A DNA stretch of 64,000 nt from contig NZ_AP028055.1 of assembly GCF_040365225.1 (NCBI RefSeq), positions 3,348,001-3,412,000 on the forward strand. Direction: 5' to 3'. The notes below the pieces were generated by a model. The model was not told the origin of the DNA, made no database searches, and saw only the letters and a list, made by a program, of their open reading frames with translations. Shown here in pieces: positions 18,301-27,518 of this stretch; position 1 is the first letter of the stretch; every line of letters starts with the position of its first letter. The translations under genes and the position numbers were made by a program. Source of the DNA: Bacteroides sedimenti. GTDB taxonomy: Bacteria; Bacteroidota; Bacteroidia; Bacteroidales; Bacteroidaceae.

Positions 18301-19065
18301 ATGAAAAAAGTATATTTTCTGGCAGACGCTCACTTGGGCTCACGTGCCATTGAACATGGACGTACTCAGGAGCGTAAACTTGTAAATTTCCTAGAGAGTA
18401 TTCGTCATGATGCTATGGCAATATATCTGTTGGGAGATATGTTTGATTTCTGGTATGAATTCAAACTGGTGGTACCTAAAGGATATACCCGATTCCTTGG
18501 GAAGATTTCTGAACTAACTGACGCGGGTATCGAAGTTCATTATTTTACCGGTAATCATGATATTTGGTGTGGTGACTATCTTGAAAAGGAGTGCGGCGTG
18601 ATACTTCATCGTAAATCAATCACTGCTGAAATTATGGGTAAGGAGTTCTACCTGTCACATGGTGATGGACTGGGCGACCCTGACAAATCGTTCAAGTTGC
18701 TCCGAAAAATGTTTCACAACCAAACGTTGCAGACTCTCTTTTCGGCATTGCATCCACGATGGAGTGTGGAGCTAGGACTGAGTTGGGCAAAAAAAAGCCG
18801 ATTGAAGCGGGTGGACGGTAAGGAACCAGAATATATGGGTGAAAACAAAGAGTTTTTGGTGCTTTATACTAAAGAATACTTAAAAAATCACCCATCCATT
18901 AATTATTTTATTTATGGACATCGACATATTATGCTCGACTTGATGCTTTCGCTCACTTCGCGGGTAACTATTCTGGGTGACTGGATTAACTACTACTCTT
19001 ATGCTGTTTTTGATGGACAAGATTTGATCCTGGAAGAGTATGTAGAAGGAGAACAGCCCTTATAA
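18301..19065 (+). CDS. UDP-2,3-diacylglucosamine diphosphatase-like metallophosphoesterase
   Basis: 254 residues. All metallophosphoesterase blocks are present in order: ADAHLG (D-x-H), LLGDMFDFWYEF (GDxxD), TGNHDIW (GNHD), LSHGDG and YGHRH (GHxH). The FDFW and GDGLGDPD blocks match LpxH-type enzymes, which cleave UDP-diacylglucosamine to lipid X plus UMP in lipid A synthesis at the inner membrane. It is co-directional with the SufT-like gene. A related LpxG/LpxI-type assignment is less likely from the motifs. Confidence 0.87.
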   Translation: MKKVYFLADAHLGSRAIEHGRTQERKLVNFLESIRHDAMAIYLLGDMFDFWYEFKLVVPKGYTRFLGKISELTDAGIEVHYFTGNHDIWCGDYLEKECGVILHRKSITAEIMGKEFYLSHGDGLGDPDKSFKLLRKMFHNQTLQTLFSALHPRWSVELGLSWAKKSRLKRVDGKEPEYMGENKEFLVLYTKEYLKNHPSINYFIYGHRHIMLDLMLSLTSRVTILGDWINYYSYAVFDGQDLILEEYVEGEQPL

Positions 19066-19170
19066 GCCGTTTACTGGAGACTTCTCATTTCGTATTGATA
19101 ACTTTTGTTATTATAAGAGGGTCTGTAATCTTGAAAAATATTTTTTCTCTTTTGTAGGAGGTGCAAAAAA

Positions 19171-19210
19171 AGAAGAGGAATAGCCGTATAGCGGTTCCTC
19201 TTCTTTTTTT
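19171..19210. terminator. Bidirectional terminator between the lpxH-like gene and rplS
   Basis: AGAAGAGGAA (19171-19180) pairs perfectly with TTCCTCTTCT (19195-19204), with an inner CCG/CGG, and is flanked by A and T runs on both sides, so it can stop both converging transcripts. Confidence 0.9.
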
Positions 19211-19226
19211 ATTTCGAAACAGAGAA

Positions 19227-19580
19227 TTAAGCGTTAACTCTTTTTTCTTTGATTCTAGCCTTTTTACCTGTAAGAGCACGAAGATAATACAGTTTAGCTC
19301 TACGAACCTTACCAATTTTGTTCACTTCGATGCTATCAATAAAAGGAGATTCGATAGGGAAAATTCTTTCTACACCTACAGTTCCTGACATCTTACGAAC
19401 AGTAAAACGTTTTTTGTCTCCATGGCCTGAAATCTTGATAACAACTCCGCGATATTGCTGGATACGTTCTTTGTTACCTTCAGTAATACGATAAGCTACA
19501 GTGATTGTGTCTCCGGCTTTGAAGCTAGGGTGCTGTTTGCCTGTAGCAAATGCTTCTTCTGCAATTTTAATAAAATCCAT
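19227..19580 (-). CDS. rplS: 50S ribosomal protein L19
   Basis: 117 residues. The sequence FKAGDTITVAYRITEGNKERIQQYRGVVI, FTVRKMSGTVGVERIFPIESPFIDSIEV and GKVRRAKLYYLRALTGKKARIKEK is unmistakable L19, a component of the 30S-50S bridge. It stands alone rather than with rpsP-rimM-trmD. Its leader, from the promoter at 19664-19695 to the start, is about 80 bases. Confidence 0.97.
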   Translation of the reverse strand: MDFIKIAEEAFATGKQHPSFKAGDTITVAYRITEGNKERIQQYRGVVIKISGHGDKKRFTVRKMSGTVGVERIFPIESPFIDSIEVNKIGKVRRAKLYYLRALTGKKARIKEKRVNA

Positions 19581-19663
19581 TGTTTTATATTTTAAAATGT
19601 TTTATCGTTACAACGCAACATATCAAGTAACTCTTCTTTGACAGCGATTGCGCGAAAGCGGTG

Positions 19664-19695
19664 CAAAGGTGCGAAATATTTATCAGATAGCCAAA
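19664..19695 (-). promoter_or_regulatory. Promoter of rplS
   Basis: On the minus strand TTTG (19695-19692), exactly 20 bases, then CACCTTTG (19671-19664), a -7 box with one mismatch. The leader of about 80 bases could hold a ribosomal-protein autoregulation site; no structure was resolved by eye. Confidence 0.75.
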
Positions 19696-19741
19696 TATCT
19701 TAAATATTTTATATATATTTGGCTCTAGAAATCTGCATATT

Positions 19742-20521
19742 ATGAACAAATATAGATCAAATAAGGTTCTGACGACGCTCTGTTTAACGGGACTATTTCT
19801 TTTTCCAGCCTGTCATTCAGTATATAAACTGACAAGTGTTGAAGGTCGCCGAATTGAAATAAACTCAATATACGATAAATCGCCCGACCAAGAGGCTGCT
19901 GAAATTCTGACTCCATACAAAGCAAAAGTTGACAGCATCATGTCACCGGTAATTGGTTTCAGTGAAATGGATATGTCAATAGGACGTCCTGAGAGCTTGC
20001 TCTCCAATTTGGTGGCGGATGCTCTCTGGAGTTATTCAAATTCACTTCCAGAACAGAAGGTTGATTTCGCTGTCATCAATATGGGTGGACTAAGAAGTTC
20101 ACTTCCAAAAGGGGAGATCGCCTTTGGTACAATTTTTAAAATACTTCCATTCGAGAATTCGCTTTGCCTGCTTTCTATGAAAGGGAAAGATGTACGTTTT
20201 CTCTTTAAGGATATTGCCAGAGTGGGAGGTCAGGGTGTGAGCCATATTAAGCTTTTACTTTCAAAACCTGTTCAGGCAGAAGTTCTGGAAGCTACTATTG
20301 ACGGTGAGCCTATCAATGATGAAAAGAGTTACTGGGTAGCAACCCTTGATTATTTGGCTGAAGGAAACGATGGGCTGAGCTCTTTTCTGAAAGCAGAAAA
20401 ACGGGTGTGTCCTGAAGGTGCCACCATACGGCAGATATTTCTAGATTATGTGAAAGCGAAAACGGTCAGAGGAGAGAAAGTAACTTCCCGATTAGACGGA
20501 AGAATTGAAATCATGAAATGA
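19742..20521 (+). CDS. 5'-nucleotidase C-terminal domain lipoprotein
   Basis: 259 residues. Signal peptide with lipobox LFLFPACHSVYK. The mature part corresponds to the substrate-binding C-terminal domain of UshA-type 5'-nucleotidases: SLLSNLVADALWSY, VDFAVINMGGLRSSLPKGEI, ILPFENSLCLLSMKGKDV and YWVATLDYLAEGNDGLSSF. It lacks the metallophosphatase half, which is encoded by the next gene. Together they may form a periplasmic nucleotidase or UDP-sugar hydrolase. The last codons overlap the next gene (ATGA). Confidence 0.9.
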   Translation: MNKYRSNKVLTTLCLTGLFLFPACHSVYKLTSVEGRRIEINSIYDKSPDQEAAEILTPYKAKVDSIMSPVIGFSEMDMSIGRPESLLSNLVADALWSYSNSLPEQKVDFAVINMGGLRSSLPKGEIAFGTIFKILPFENSLCLLSMKGKDVRFLFKDIARVGGQGVSHIKLLLSKPVQAEVLEATIDGEPINDEKSYWVATLDYLAEGNDGLSSFLKAEKRVCPEGATIRQIFLDYVKAKTVRGEKVTSRLDGRIEIMK

Positions 20522-21384
20522 AAGAGGAGGATATGAGACGAATAATATTACTTATAACAACTGTATTTTTGTGCTGCCAACTTTCCGCTCAGCGGGTAAA
20601 AGAGCTGACGGTGCTGCATACAAACGATACTCACAGTTTGATAGAACCAGTGAGCAAACTAGATGTCAACAAGGAACAGGCTGATAAAGGAGGATATGTA
20701 AGAAGGGCTGCCATGGTCAGGGAGATGCGGACAAAAGATCCAGATTTGTTGTTATTCGACTGCGGTGATTTCTCTCAGGGAAGTCCTTATTACAATATGT
20801 TCCAAGGAGAAGTGGAGATAAGGTTAATGAATGAGATGAAATATGATGTTGGAGCTATTGGCAATCATGAATTTGATTTTGGTCTAGAAAATATGGCACG
20901 TCTTTTTCGGATTGCAAAGTTTCCATTTGTTTGTGCTAACTACGATTTCAAAGGTACTGTGCTTGAAGGGTTGGTGAAACCATATGTAATTTTAAAAAGG
21001 AAAGGGTTAAAGATTGCTGTCTTTGGATTAAGCCCTGAAATGGAAGGGCTAATTCAGGCCGAGAAATGTCAAGGAGTTGTTTTTCACAATCCTTATGGGA
21101 TAGCCAATAAGGTTGCTGCTTTGCTGAAAGAGAAGGAGCATTGTGACGTGATAATCTGCCTTTCTCATTTGGGATGGCGTGCCTCGACGAACAACTCCTT
21201 TTGTGATGAGGAGTTGATTAGTAAAACACGCAATATTGATTTGGTGCTGGGAGGTCATTCACATTCCATGTTGGAAACTCCCCACTATTATAAAAACTTG
21301 GATGGAAAAGAGATACCGGTGACCCAAATGGGGAAAAACGGCGTTTATATAGGTAAGATAAACTTAAAATTTACAAGGAAATGA
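20518..21384 (+). CDS. 5'-nucleotidase N-terminal metallophosphatase domain protein
   Basis: About 288 residues. Signal peptide (MRRIILLITTVFLCCQLSAQ) then the metal centre: HTNDTHSL (D-x-H), DCGDFSQGSP, AIGNHEFDFG (GNHE), CLSHLG and GGHSHS. This is the catalytic half of UshA/5'-nucleotidase enzymes, without the C-terminal domain. The start at 20518 overlaps the previous stop; the ATG at 20533 would give the more usual signal peptide start, and AGGAGG lies just two bases before it, so either could be used. It overlaps the next gene by four bases. Confidence 0.9.
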   Translation: MKEEDMRRIILLITTVFLCCQLSAQRVKELTVLHTNDTHSLIEPVSKLDVNKEQADKGGYVRRAAMVREMRTKDPDLLLFDCGDFSQGSPYYNMFQGEVEIRLMNEMKYDVGAIGNHEFDFGLENMARLFRIAKFPFVCANYDFKGTVLEGLVKPYVILKRKGLKIAVFGLSPEMEGLIQAEKCQGVVFHNPYGIANKVAALLKEKEHCDVIICLSHLGWRASTNNSFCDEELISKTRNIDLVLGGHSHSMLETPHYYKNLDGKEIPVTQMGKNGVYIGKINLKFTRK

Positions 21385-24362
21385 TCAAGAAAAGCATTGT
21401 ATTAATCCTTGTCCTTTTATACACGACAACAACAAAGGCACAAGTAGAACCGCTACTGGTTTATAAAATTGCACAACAAAAGGACTGCCAGGAGTGGGTG
21501 GAGCACACCCTTTCCCGGATGAGTGAAAAAGAACGGATTGGTCAGCTATTTATCCATACCGTAACATCGGAGACAAGCAAAGCCAACAAGAAAAAGATTC
21601 GTAAGGTAATTAGGGAAAGCAAGGTTGGAGGATTACTGTTCTCCAAAGGGGATATGTATGACCAAGCGATAATGACTAATTATGCACAGTCACAAACAAA
21701 GATTCCGTTGATGATTACTTTTGATGGTGAATGGGGACTATCCATGCGATTAGCGAACACCCCTGTGTTTCCAAAAAATATGGTACTGGGATGCATACAA
21801 AACGACCGACTAATTTATGAATACGGTCAGGAAATGGCACGCCAATGTAGGGAAATGGGAGTGTCAGTAAACTTTGCACCGGTAGCTGATGTGAACCGTA
21901 ACCCCAATAATCCGGTGATTAATGTCCGCTCTTTTGGTGAGGAACCACACGATGTTGCAGACAAGGTCGTAGCTTATTCCCAAGGGCTTGAAAGTGGAGG
22001 AGTGCTATCTGTTGCGAAACACTTTCCCGGCCATGGGGATACCGATGTCGATTCCCATTTGTCCCTTCCGGTACTTCCTTTTACCCGTGAAAGATTGGAC
22101 AGCGTAGAGCTTTATCCTTTCAAACAATATATTAAGGCAGGATTGGGCGGTGTTATGGTTGGGCATCTTCAAGTACCTATTATTGAACCGAACCGTTTGT
22201 TCCCATCATCACTCTCCAGAAACATAGTCTATGGACTTCTGGCTGACGAACTACGTTTCCAGGGATTGATTTTTACTGATGCACTGGCCATGAAAGCGGT
22301 CTCTTCGACTGGGAAAGTCTGTTTGCATGCCTTGATGGCTGGTAATGATATGGTGCTGGCTCCTACTGATGTGGAGACTGAGGTGCAAATTGTGATCGAA
22401 GCAATTAAGAAGGGGGAGATTAGTCAGGAAGAAATAGACCGTAAATGTCGAAAGGTTTTGCTGTATAAATATGTGTTAGGGTTAGAGAAATTCCATAAAG
22501 TTCGTCTCTCAGGACTGGAACATCGTATTAATACTGCAAATTCAGAAGCTCTGATCCATAAGTTACGAATGGCTGCAATTACTGTGCTGGGAAATAGAGA
22601 ACAGGAACTTCCGTTCAGGGCATCAGGAGATGAGATTGCTTTGGTAAATGTGGGAGAATCTGGCGCTGACTCTGTTTTTGTGGAAACTATGAAAAAATAT
22701 GCTCCGGTGAAATGTTATCAATTGAACTACATGATGAATGATTCACTGGTGCAGGCGGTGAAGCATGAGATATCTCTTCATAAGAGGGTGGTTGTAAGCA
22801 TTACTGCATTAGACTTGAAGCCTTATCTTCATTTTTTCTCTTCTCTTTCGATTACACAGCCGGCTGTCTATGTTTTCTTTACTCCATTTATAGTAATGGA
22901 ACAGCTGCAGATACCACTTTCAGTTGCTTCAGCAGTTGTACTTGGTCATTCGGCAGATAGGGATGTACAGGCTCAGGTTGGTAATATAATTTTTGCTAAG
23001 GCTACGGCTGAAGGACGTCTTTCGGTTAGCGTGGGAACACTTTACAGTCCTGGCGATGGAGTGAGCATTGCTCCCGATACCCCGTACCGTGTTACTCCTG
23101 AAGATTTTGGGATGAGTTCGGTTGTCCTGTCGCGTATTGACTCCATTGTACATGAAGGAATTTCGGCTCGTGCTTTCCCGGGTTGTCAAGTATTGGTCAT
23201 GAAAGACGGGAATACGGTTTATGAAAAAAACTTCGGATATTATACTTATGATGGTGGTCTCAAGGTAAGATCAACTACCATGTACGACCTTGCTTCACTT
23301 TCAAAAACGACTGGAACATTGTTGGCCATCATGAAACTATATGATAAGGGTAAACTAAATCTGGACGATAAAGCCTCTAAATATCTCAATTTTTTGAAGG
23401 GGACTGATAAAAAAGATATCACTATCAGAGAACTGCTTTTCCATGAATCGGGGTTACCTGCATCACTGCCTTTCTACAAGCTTGCTGTGGATGAGAATAG
23501 TATAAATGGTTCTTTTTTCTCTTCCAAAAAAGATGCCAGTCACATGATTAAAATTGGAGAAAATGCATATGCATGCACTTCCTTTAAATACAAAGATGGA
23601 TGGGTGTCAAAAATACCTTCTGATGAGTTCACGATGCATGTGGCTGATTCTTTCTATGTGAGTAAAAAGATTCACGATGCAGGAATGAACCTGATTGCCC
23701 AGACTCCGCTGAAAGCAAAGAAGTATCTTTATAGTTGTGTGAATTTCATTGTGCTGAAAGAAATTGCTGAAACTATAAGTGGAGAACCGATGGATGTGTT
23801 TCTGAATAGAGAGTATTATGCTCCGATGAAATTGTACCGCACGTGTTATCTGCCCATGCGTTCTCATAAGAAAGCGGAGGTAGCTCCAACTGTAATGAAC
23901 GACTATCTGCGTGGAGATACATTGCAGGGATATGTTCATGATGAATCGGCTGCATTCCTTGGTGGCGTATCAGGCAATGCGGGACTCTTTGCCTCTGCAA
24001 GAGATGTGGCACGGGTTTACCAGATGCTGCTCAATGGAGGAGAGATTGATGGAAAACGTTATCTGAGCAAGGCTACCTGTAAACTGTTCACTACCACCAA
24101 TTCAAAGAGCGGAAGACGCGGGTTGGGATACGATAAGCCCATACCTTCAAATCCAGATGCAAGCTCATGCTGCGTTTCCGCTCCATATGCGGTTTATGGT
24201 CATACAGGTTTTACGGGCACTTGTTGTTGGGTGGATCCTATTAACGGACTGGTCTATGTATTCCTGAGTAACCGTACATTCCCAGATGTATGGAATAACA
24301 AACTTTCTCAGATGAATATCCGCACAGATATTCAGGAGGTGATTTATCAGTCCATGAAATAA
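21381..24362 (+). CDS. GH3 beta-N-acetylhexosaminidase fused to a serine hydrolase (beta-lactamase-like) domain
   Basis: 993 residues with a signal peptide. N-terminal half: NagZ-type GH3 with KHFPGHGDTDVDSH (D224/H226 as the Asp-His catalytic pair) and nucleophile D300 in LIFTDALAM. C-terminal half (about 585-990): class C beta-lactamase fold with SLSK (S639, K642), YSCVNF at the YxN position (Cys instead of Asn/Asp) and GHTGFTG near the end. NagZ enzymes release GlcNAc from peptidoglycan fragments; the second domain could hydrolyse a peptide or ester on the same substrate. Export suggests action outside the cytoplasm, unlike cytoplasmic E. coli NagZ. Last gene of a three-gene overlapping operon. 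Confidence 0.92.
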   Translation: MIKKSIVLILVLLYTTTTKAQVEPLLVYKIAQQKDCQEWVEHTLSRMSEKERIGQLFIHTVTSETSKANKKKIRKVIRESKVGGLLFSKGDMYDQAIMTNYAQSQTKIPLMITFDGEWGLSMRLANTPVFPKNMVLGCIQNDRLIYEYGQEMARQCREMGVSVNFAPVADVNRNPNNPVINVRSFGEEPHDVADKVVAYSQGLESGGVLSVAKHFPGHGDTDVDSHLSLPVLPFTRERLDSVELYPFKQYIKAGLGGVMVGHLQVPIIEPNRLFPSSLSRNIVYGLLADELRFQGLIFTDALAMKAVSSTGKVCLHALMAGNDMVLAPTDVETEVQIVIEAIKKGEISQEEIDRKCRKVLLYKYVLGLEKFHKVRLSGLEHRINTANSEALIHKLRMAAITVLGNREQELPFRASGDEIALVNVGESGADSVFVETMKKYAPVKCYQLNYMMNDSLVQAVKHEISLHKRVVVSITALDLKPYLHFFSSLSITQPAVYVFFTPFIVMEQLQIPLSVASAVVLGHSADRDVQAQVGNIIFAKATAEGRLSVSVGTLYSPGDGVSIAPDTPYRVTPEDFGMSSVVLSRIDSIVHEGISARAFPGCQVLVMKDGNTVYEKNFGYYTYDGGLKVRSTTMYDLASLSKTTGTLLAIMKLYDKGKLNLDDKASKYLNFLKGTDKKDITIRELLFHESGLPASLPFYKLAVDENSINGSFFSSKKDASHMIKIGENAYACTSFKYKDGWVSKIPSDEFTMHVADSFYVSKKIHDAGMNLIAQTPLKAKKYLYSCVNFIVLKEIAETISGEPMDVFLNREYYAPMKLYRTCYLPMRSHKKAEVAPTVMNDYLRGDTLQGYVHDESAAFLGGVSGNAGLFASARDVARVYQMLLNGGEIDGKRYLSKATCKLFTTTNSKSGRRGLGYDKPIPSNPDASSCCVSAPYAVYGHTGFTGTCCWVDPINGLVYVFLSNRTFPDVWNNKLSQMNIRTDIQEVIYQSMK

Positions 24363-24391
24363 GTATTTATTGTCTATAATAGATAATTTTA

Positions 24392-24420
24392 AAAGGCTGC
24401 ATCGAAGTGCAGCCTTTTTT
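24392..24420 (+). terminator. Terminator of the nucleotidase/GH3 operon
   Basis: AAAGGCTGCA (24392-24401) pairs perfectly with TGCAGCCTTT (24408-24417), followed by TTT. Confidence 0.9.
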
Positions 24421-24785
24421 ATATAGGTAGGAATATGCATAATTTTCTCAACTATTCACAAAACCATGAAAAGTAGCTGCCACTCAGTTGTGAAATAGTG
24501 TAATGGTTGAAAACAATTAAAAAACATAATAGAGGTTTTATATTTATTATACAACTATTATCACGGGTTGGAAACCAGTGGGTTCAGAATAAGATATAAA
24601 ATGCAGTAAGTATTGCTGTTGTGTATTGCGTACATAGCTTTAGTAACTCAATCTGTTTCCTTCTGTTGTATGATGAGTTACACGAAAACATACTTGTTAA
24701 TGAGTAATTATTGATGTGCTTCTGCTTTTATCTAGATGCATGAAATAGCTTCTTTTAAGTATAGAAAAGCTTTAAGGCGAGTGGC
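24421..24785. other. Intergenic stretch without recognised content
   Basis: AT-rich sequence between the operon terminator and the end of the convergent PorT-like gene. I see no gene, repeat or clear terminator for the minus-strand gene. Confidence 0.4.
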
Positions 24786-25502
24786 TTATTCAAAGTAAAG
24801 TGAAAAGACAATCATTCTGGAACTCATTTTATCTACTGAATAAGTATACTTTAGCAACGATTTATCATTTAGGTCTGTGCGATTTTTCTGCAGCAGGTTA
24901 TTGAGGCCGAAACAGAATTTTAGTTCCGGAATCAGTTTGAAGAAAGGTAAGTAGAAATCACAGCCCACCCCTGCTTCCAAATAGCAATCTGCCCTTTTTA
25001 CTAGCAGTTCCTGGTTCTTTTTTACGCTGAGATCTATCATAGGATTGATTCCGGTCATGATGTAGGGACGGTAATTGTTAAACCGCTCGGCGCTGAATTT
25101 CAAATCTAGCGGGAGCGAAAGATAAGTCGATTTAATCTGTTGCCGTTCCTCTTTCAAGCTCTTCTGTTCACGAAAAACAACTGTTTTATCTCCGAAGTGC
25201 AGGGTGGGAATGGCCCGTAACGCGAGGTTCTTGTTCAAATAAAGCTCTCCCAATACTCCTACCGTGAATCCCGGGTTGTAGGAGGGTACATCCGCAAACC
25301 AGCTTTCTCCATTTTCGGTAATATATCCATTGTTTATAAATTCCAAGTCTTGAGTATGCAGACCGATTAAGAAGCCGTAATGTACCTTTCTCTGATCAAT
25401 ATAAGGACGGTACTGTACTCTTCTTGTCTGGGCATTTACTCCTACAGTCATTAAATAAAGGAATAGTATGGTTAATATCTGTCTCAATTTTATTTTCCCC
25501 AT
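24786..25502 (-). CDS. PorT-family outer membrane beta-barrel protein
   Basis: 238 residues with a signal peptide ending NAQ. The mature protein alternates hydrophobic and polar residues as in an eight-stranded barrel (VHYGFLIGLHTQDLEF, YNPGFTVGVLGELYL, YLSLPLDLKFSAER, YLEAGVGCDFYLPF) and ends in a Phe-containing strand (MIVFSLYFE), the typical outer-membrane signature. The NYRPYIMTGI and VHYGFLIGLHTQDLEF patterns resemble PorT, needed for type IX secretion in Porphyromonas; homologs occur in Bacteroidetes lacking a full T9SS. No other T9SS machinery gene was seen in the window. Convergent with the upstream operon. Confidence 0.78.
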   Translation of the reverse strand: MGKIKLRQILTILFLYLMTVGVNAQTRRVQYRPYIDQRKVHYGFLIGLHTQDLEFINNGYITENGESWFADVPSYNPGFTVGVLGELYLNKNLALRAIPTLHFGDKTVVFREQKSLKEERQQIKSTYLSLPLDLKFSAERFNNYRPYIMTGINPMIDLSVKKNQELLVKRADCYLEAGVGCDFYLPFFKLIPELKFCFGLNNLLQKNRTDLNDKSLLKYTYSVDKMSSRMIVFSLYFE

Positions 25503-25641
25503 TTATTTTATATAACGATAAACATGTCCGCTTATTGCGGGATTAAGGTTGAATATTAACAAATATACAGTTCTCTATTTAGATAATATCCAAATTAGGA
25601 TAAATTATGAATTAAACATAGTAGGAAATAAATATAATCTT

Positions 25642-25649
25642 TATTTTTG
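25642..25649 (+). promoter_or_regulatory. Putative -7 element of the ferredoxin gene
   Basis: TATTTTTG matches TAnnTTTG 37 bases before the ATG; the -33 box is not obvious. Confidence 0.55.
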
Positions 25650-25686
25650 CTGAACAAATTAGTACTAATATTTAAAATTAAAGACA

Positions 25687-25857
25687 ATGGCTTACGTAAT
25701 TAGTGATGATTGTATTGCTTGCGGAACTTGTATTGACGAGTGTCCAGTAGAAGCTATCTCTGAAGGTGATATCTATTCTATCAATCCTGAAATCTGTACA
25801 GATTGTGGTACATGCGCAGATGTTTGTCCTTCTGAAGCAATACACCCGGGAAACTAA
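25687..25857 (+). CDS. 2[4Fe-4S] ferredoxin
   Basis: 56 residues. Two CxxCxxCxxxCP clusters are complete: CIACGTCIDECPVEA and CTDCGTCADVCPSEA. This is the classical clostridial-type bacterial ferredoxin, a cytoplasmic low-potential electron carrier for enzymes such as pyruvate:ferredoxin oxidoreductase. It begins MAYVISDDC, as usual, and is a single-gene unit with promoter-like element and terminator. Confidence 0.97.
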   Translation: MAYVISDDCIACGTCIDECPVEAISEGDIYSINPEICTDCGTCADVCPSEAIHPGN

Positions 25858-25873
25858 ATCCCTTTTAAAAGAT

Positions 25874-25907
25874 AAAAAAGCTATCTCTTTAGGGATAGCT
25901 TTTTTTA
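25874..25907 (+). terminator. Terminator of the ferredoxin gene
   Basis: AAAAAAGCTATC (25874-25885) and GATAGCTTTTTT (25894-25905) form a perfect 12-bp stem with an eight-base loop, followed by T. Confidence 0.92.
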
Positions 25908-26206
25908 TTTGGAGTCAACTGATTAGTGTTTGTTTGGCGGACGAATAAAAAGTAATGAGGTCTTGCATCAGTCTTATGTGTTTTTATATAAATTATTCCC
26001 GCACCAGTTTATTCTGTAATCTGACACTTATGTCCGTTACCCTTTTTCATTTATAGAATTCAATTATTAAATAATATAAAATCCCCTTATTTTGCCTTTT
26101 CATTAATGGGAAACGGCTAAAATAGGGGGATTTTCTCTGAAGGGATTTCAATCAAAAGGTTTTCTGTTTAAGAAACCGAGATTTAAAATCTCTTTATTTT
26201 TCGAGT
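25908..26206. other. Intergenic region with the aminotransferase terminator
   Basis: No gene is seen. The main content is the hairpin at 26078-26134. Confidence 0.45.
26078..26134 (-). terminator. Long hairpin ending the aspartate aminotransferase transcript
   Basis: AAAATCCCC-TTATTTTGCC pairs with GGCTAAAATA-GGGGGATTTT around a loop of about 18 bases, with small bulges. On the minus strand ATTTTATATT follows. It is longer than most terminators in this window. Confidence 0.7.
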
Positions 26207-27400
26207 TTATTTCAGATTAGCCAATGCATTTTTGATTCTCTTCATGGACTCAATCAGGTTTTCATCTGAAGTAGCGTATGACATACGGATACATTCAGGT
26301 GCTCCAAATGCCACACCACCTACACATGCCACATGTCCCTCTTCAAGCAGGTACATAGCTAGATCGGCAGAATCATTAATCTTACGGTCACCAAATGACT
26401 TACCGAAGTAAGAATCACATTTTGGGAATACGTAGAAAGCTCCGTCCGGAATATTGCATTCCAATCCTGGAATATCTTTGACCAGATCAAGAACAAGATT
26501 ACGACGACGCTCGAATGCTTTGCGCATATCTTCTACTGGAGTCTGGTCGCCCGCAAAGGCAGCTTCAGCAGCTTTCTGTGCAATTGAAGAAGGACCGGAA
26601 GTATACTGTCCCTGAAGCTTGTTGCTTGCTTTAGCCAGCCAGATAGGAGCGGCAACAAAACCAAGTCTCCATCCTGTCATTGCATAAGCTTTAGAAACAC
26701 CGTTGATTAGAGCTACCCGTTCTTTGATTTCTGGGAATTGAGCGATACTTTCGTGTTTACCTACATAGTTGATGTGCTCATAAATCTCGTCAGCAATTAC
26801 GATGATATTTGGATATTTAACCAAAACTTCAACCAAGCCTTGCAGTTCTTCTTTGCTGTATACACTACCGGTAGGGTTAGATGGTGAGCAAAGAATCAAT
26901 GCCTTTGTTTTTGGAGTGATGGCTGCTTCCAACTGAGCAGGAGTTATTTTAAAGTTCTGCTCAATTCCTGCAGGAACAACTACGCTCTTACCTTCGGCCA
27001 GTTTAACCATTTCAATGTAGCTTACCCAGTATGGAGCCGGTATAATTACTTCATCACCCGGGCCAACGATACACAACAAAGTGTTGCAAACTGATTGTTT
27101 TGCTCCGTTTGAACAAACTATTTGTTCAGGAGAGTAATCCAGACCGTTTTCATTTTTTAGTTTTTCTGCAATTGCTTTACGAAGTGGCAGGTAACCTGGT
27201 ACTGGTGAATAAAAAGAAAAGTTGTCATCAATTGCTTGTTTGGCAGCTTCCTTAATATGGTCAGGAGTAAAGAAATCGGGTTCTCCGACACTAAGGTTAA
27301 TCACATCAATGCCCTGAGCTTTTAACTCACTGCTCTTTTGCGACATTGCTAATGTCTCCGAAGGAGAGAGACTGTTCAAACGGTCTGAAAGTTGATTCAT
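26207..27400 (-). CDS. aspC: Aspartate aminotransferase (class I PLP aminotransferase)
   Basis: 397 residues. Transfers the amino group between aspartate and 2-oxoglutarate. Hallmarks: LSVGEPDFFTPDHI, PYWVSYIEM, SPSNPTGSVY, ADEIYEHINY and INGVSKAYAMTGWRLGF, where the Lys binds pyridoxal phosphate. The sequence type is the Ib group typical of Bacteroidetes and Firmicutes rather than E. coli AspC, so the symbol is by function. Separate transcription unit with a promoter region at 27401-27518. Confidence 0.92.
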   Translation of the reverse strand: MNQLSDRLNSLSPSETLAMSQKSSELKAQGIDVINLSVGEPDFFTPDHIKEAAKQAIDDNFSFYSPVPGYLPLRKAIAEKLKNENGLDYSPEQIVCSNGAKQSVCNTLLCIVGPGDEVIIPAPYWVSYIEMVKLAEGKSVVVPAGIEQNFKITPAQLEAAITPKTKALILCSPSNPTGSVYSKEELQGLVEVLVKYPNIIVIADEIYEHINYVGKHESIAQFPEIKERVALINGVSKAYAMTGWRLGFVAAPIWLAKASNKLQGQYTSGPSSIAQKAAEAAFAGDQTPVEDMRKAFERRRNLVLDLVKDIPGLECNIPDGAFYVFPKCDSYFGKSFGDRKINDSADLAMYLLEEGHVACVGGVAFGAPECIRMSYATSDENLIESMKRIKNALANLK

Positions 27401-27518
27401 AATTTCACTTATTAGTTGGTTGTAATTTCAAGATGCAAAATAAGATAAAATATTTGAATTAAGAAAGTAAAATATGGTACTCTTTTGACTTTTTATTTAA
27501 ATTCAAATTAAATTTATA

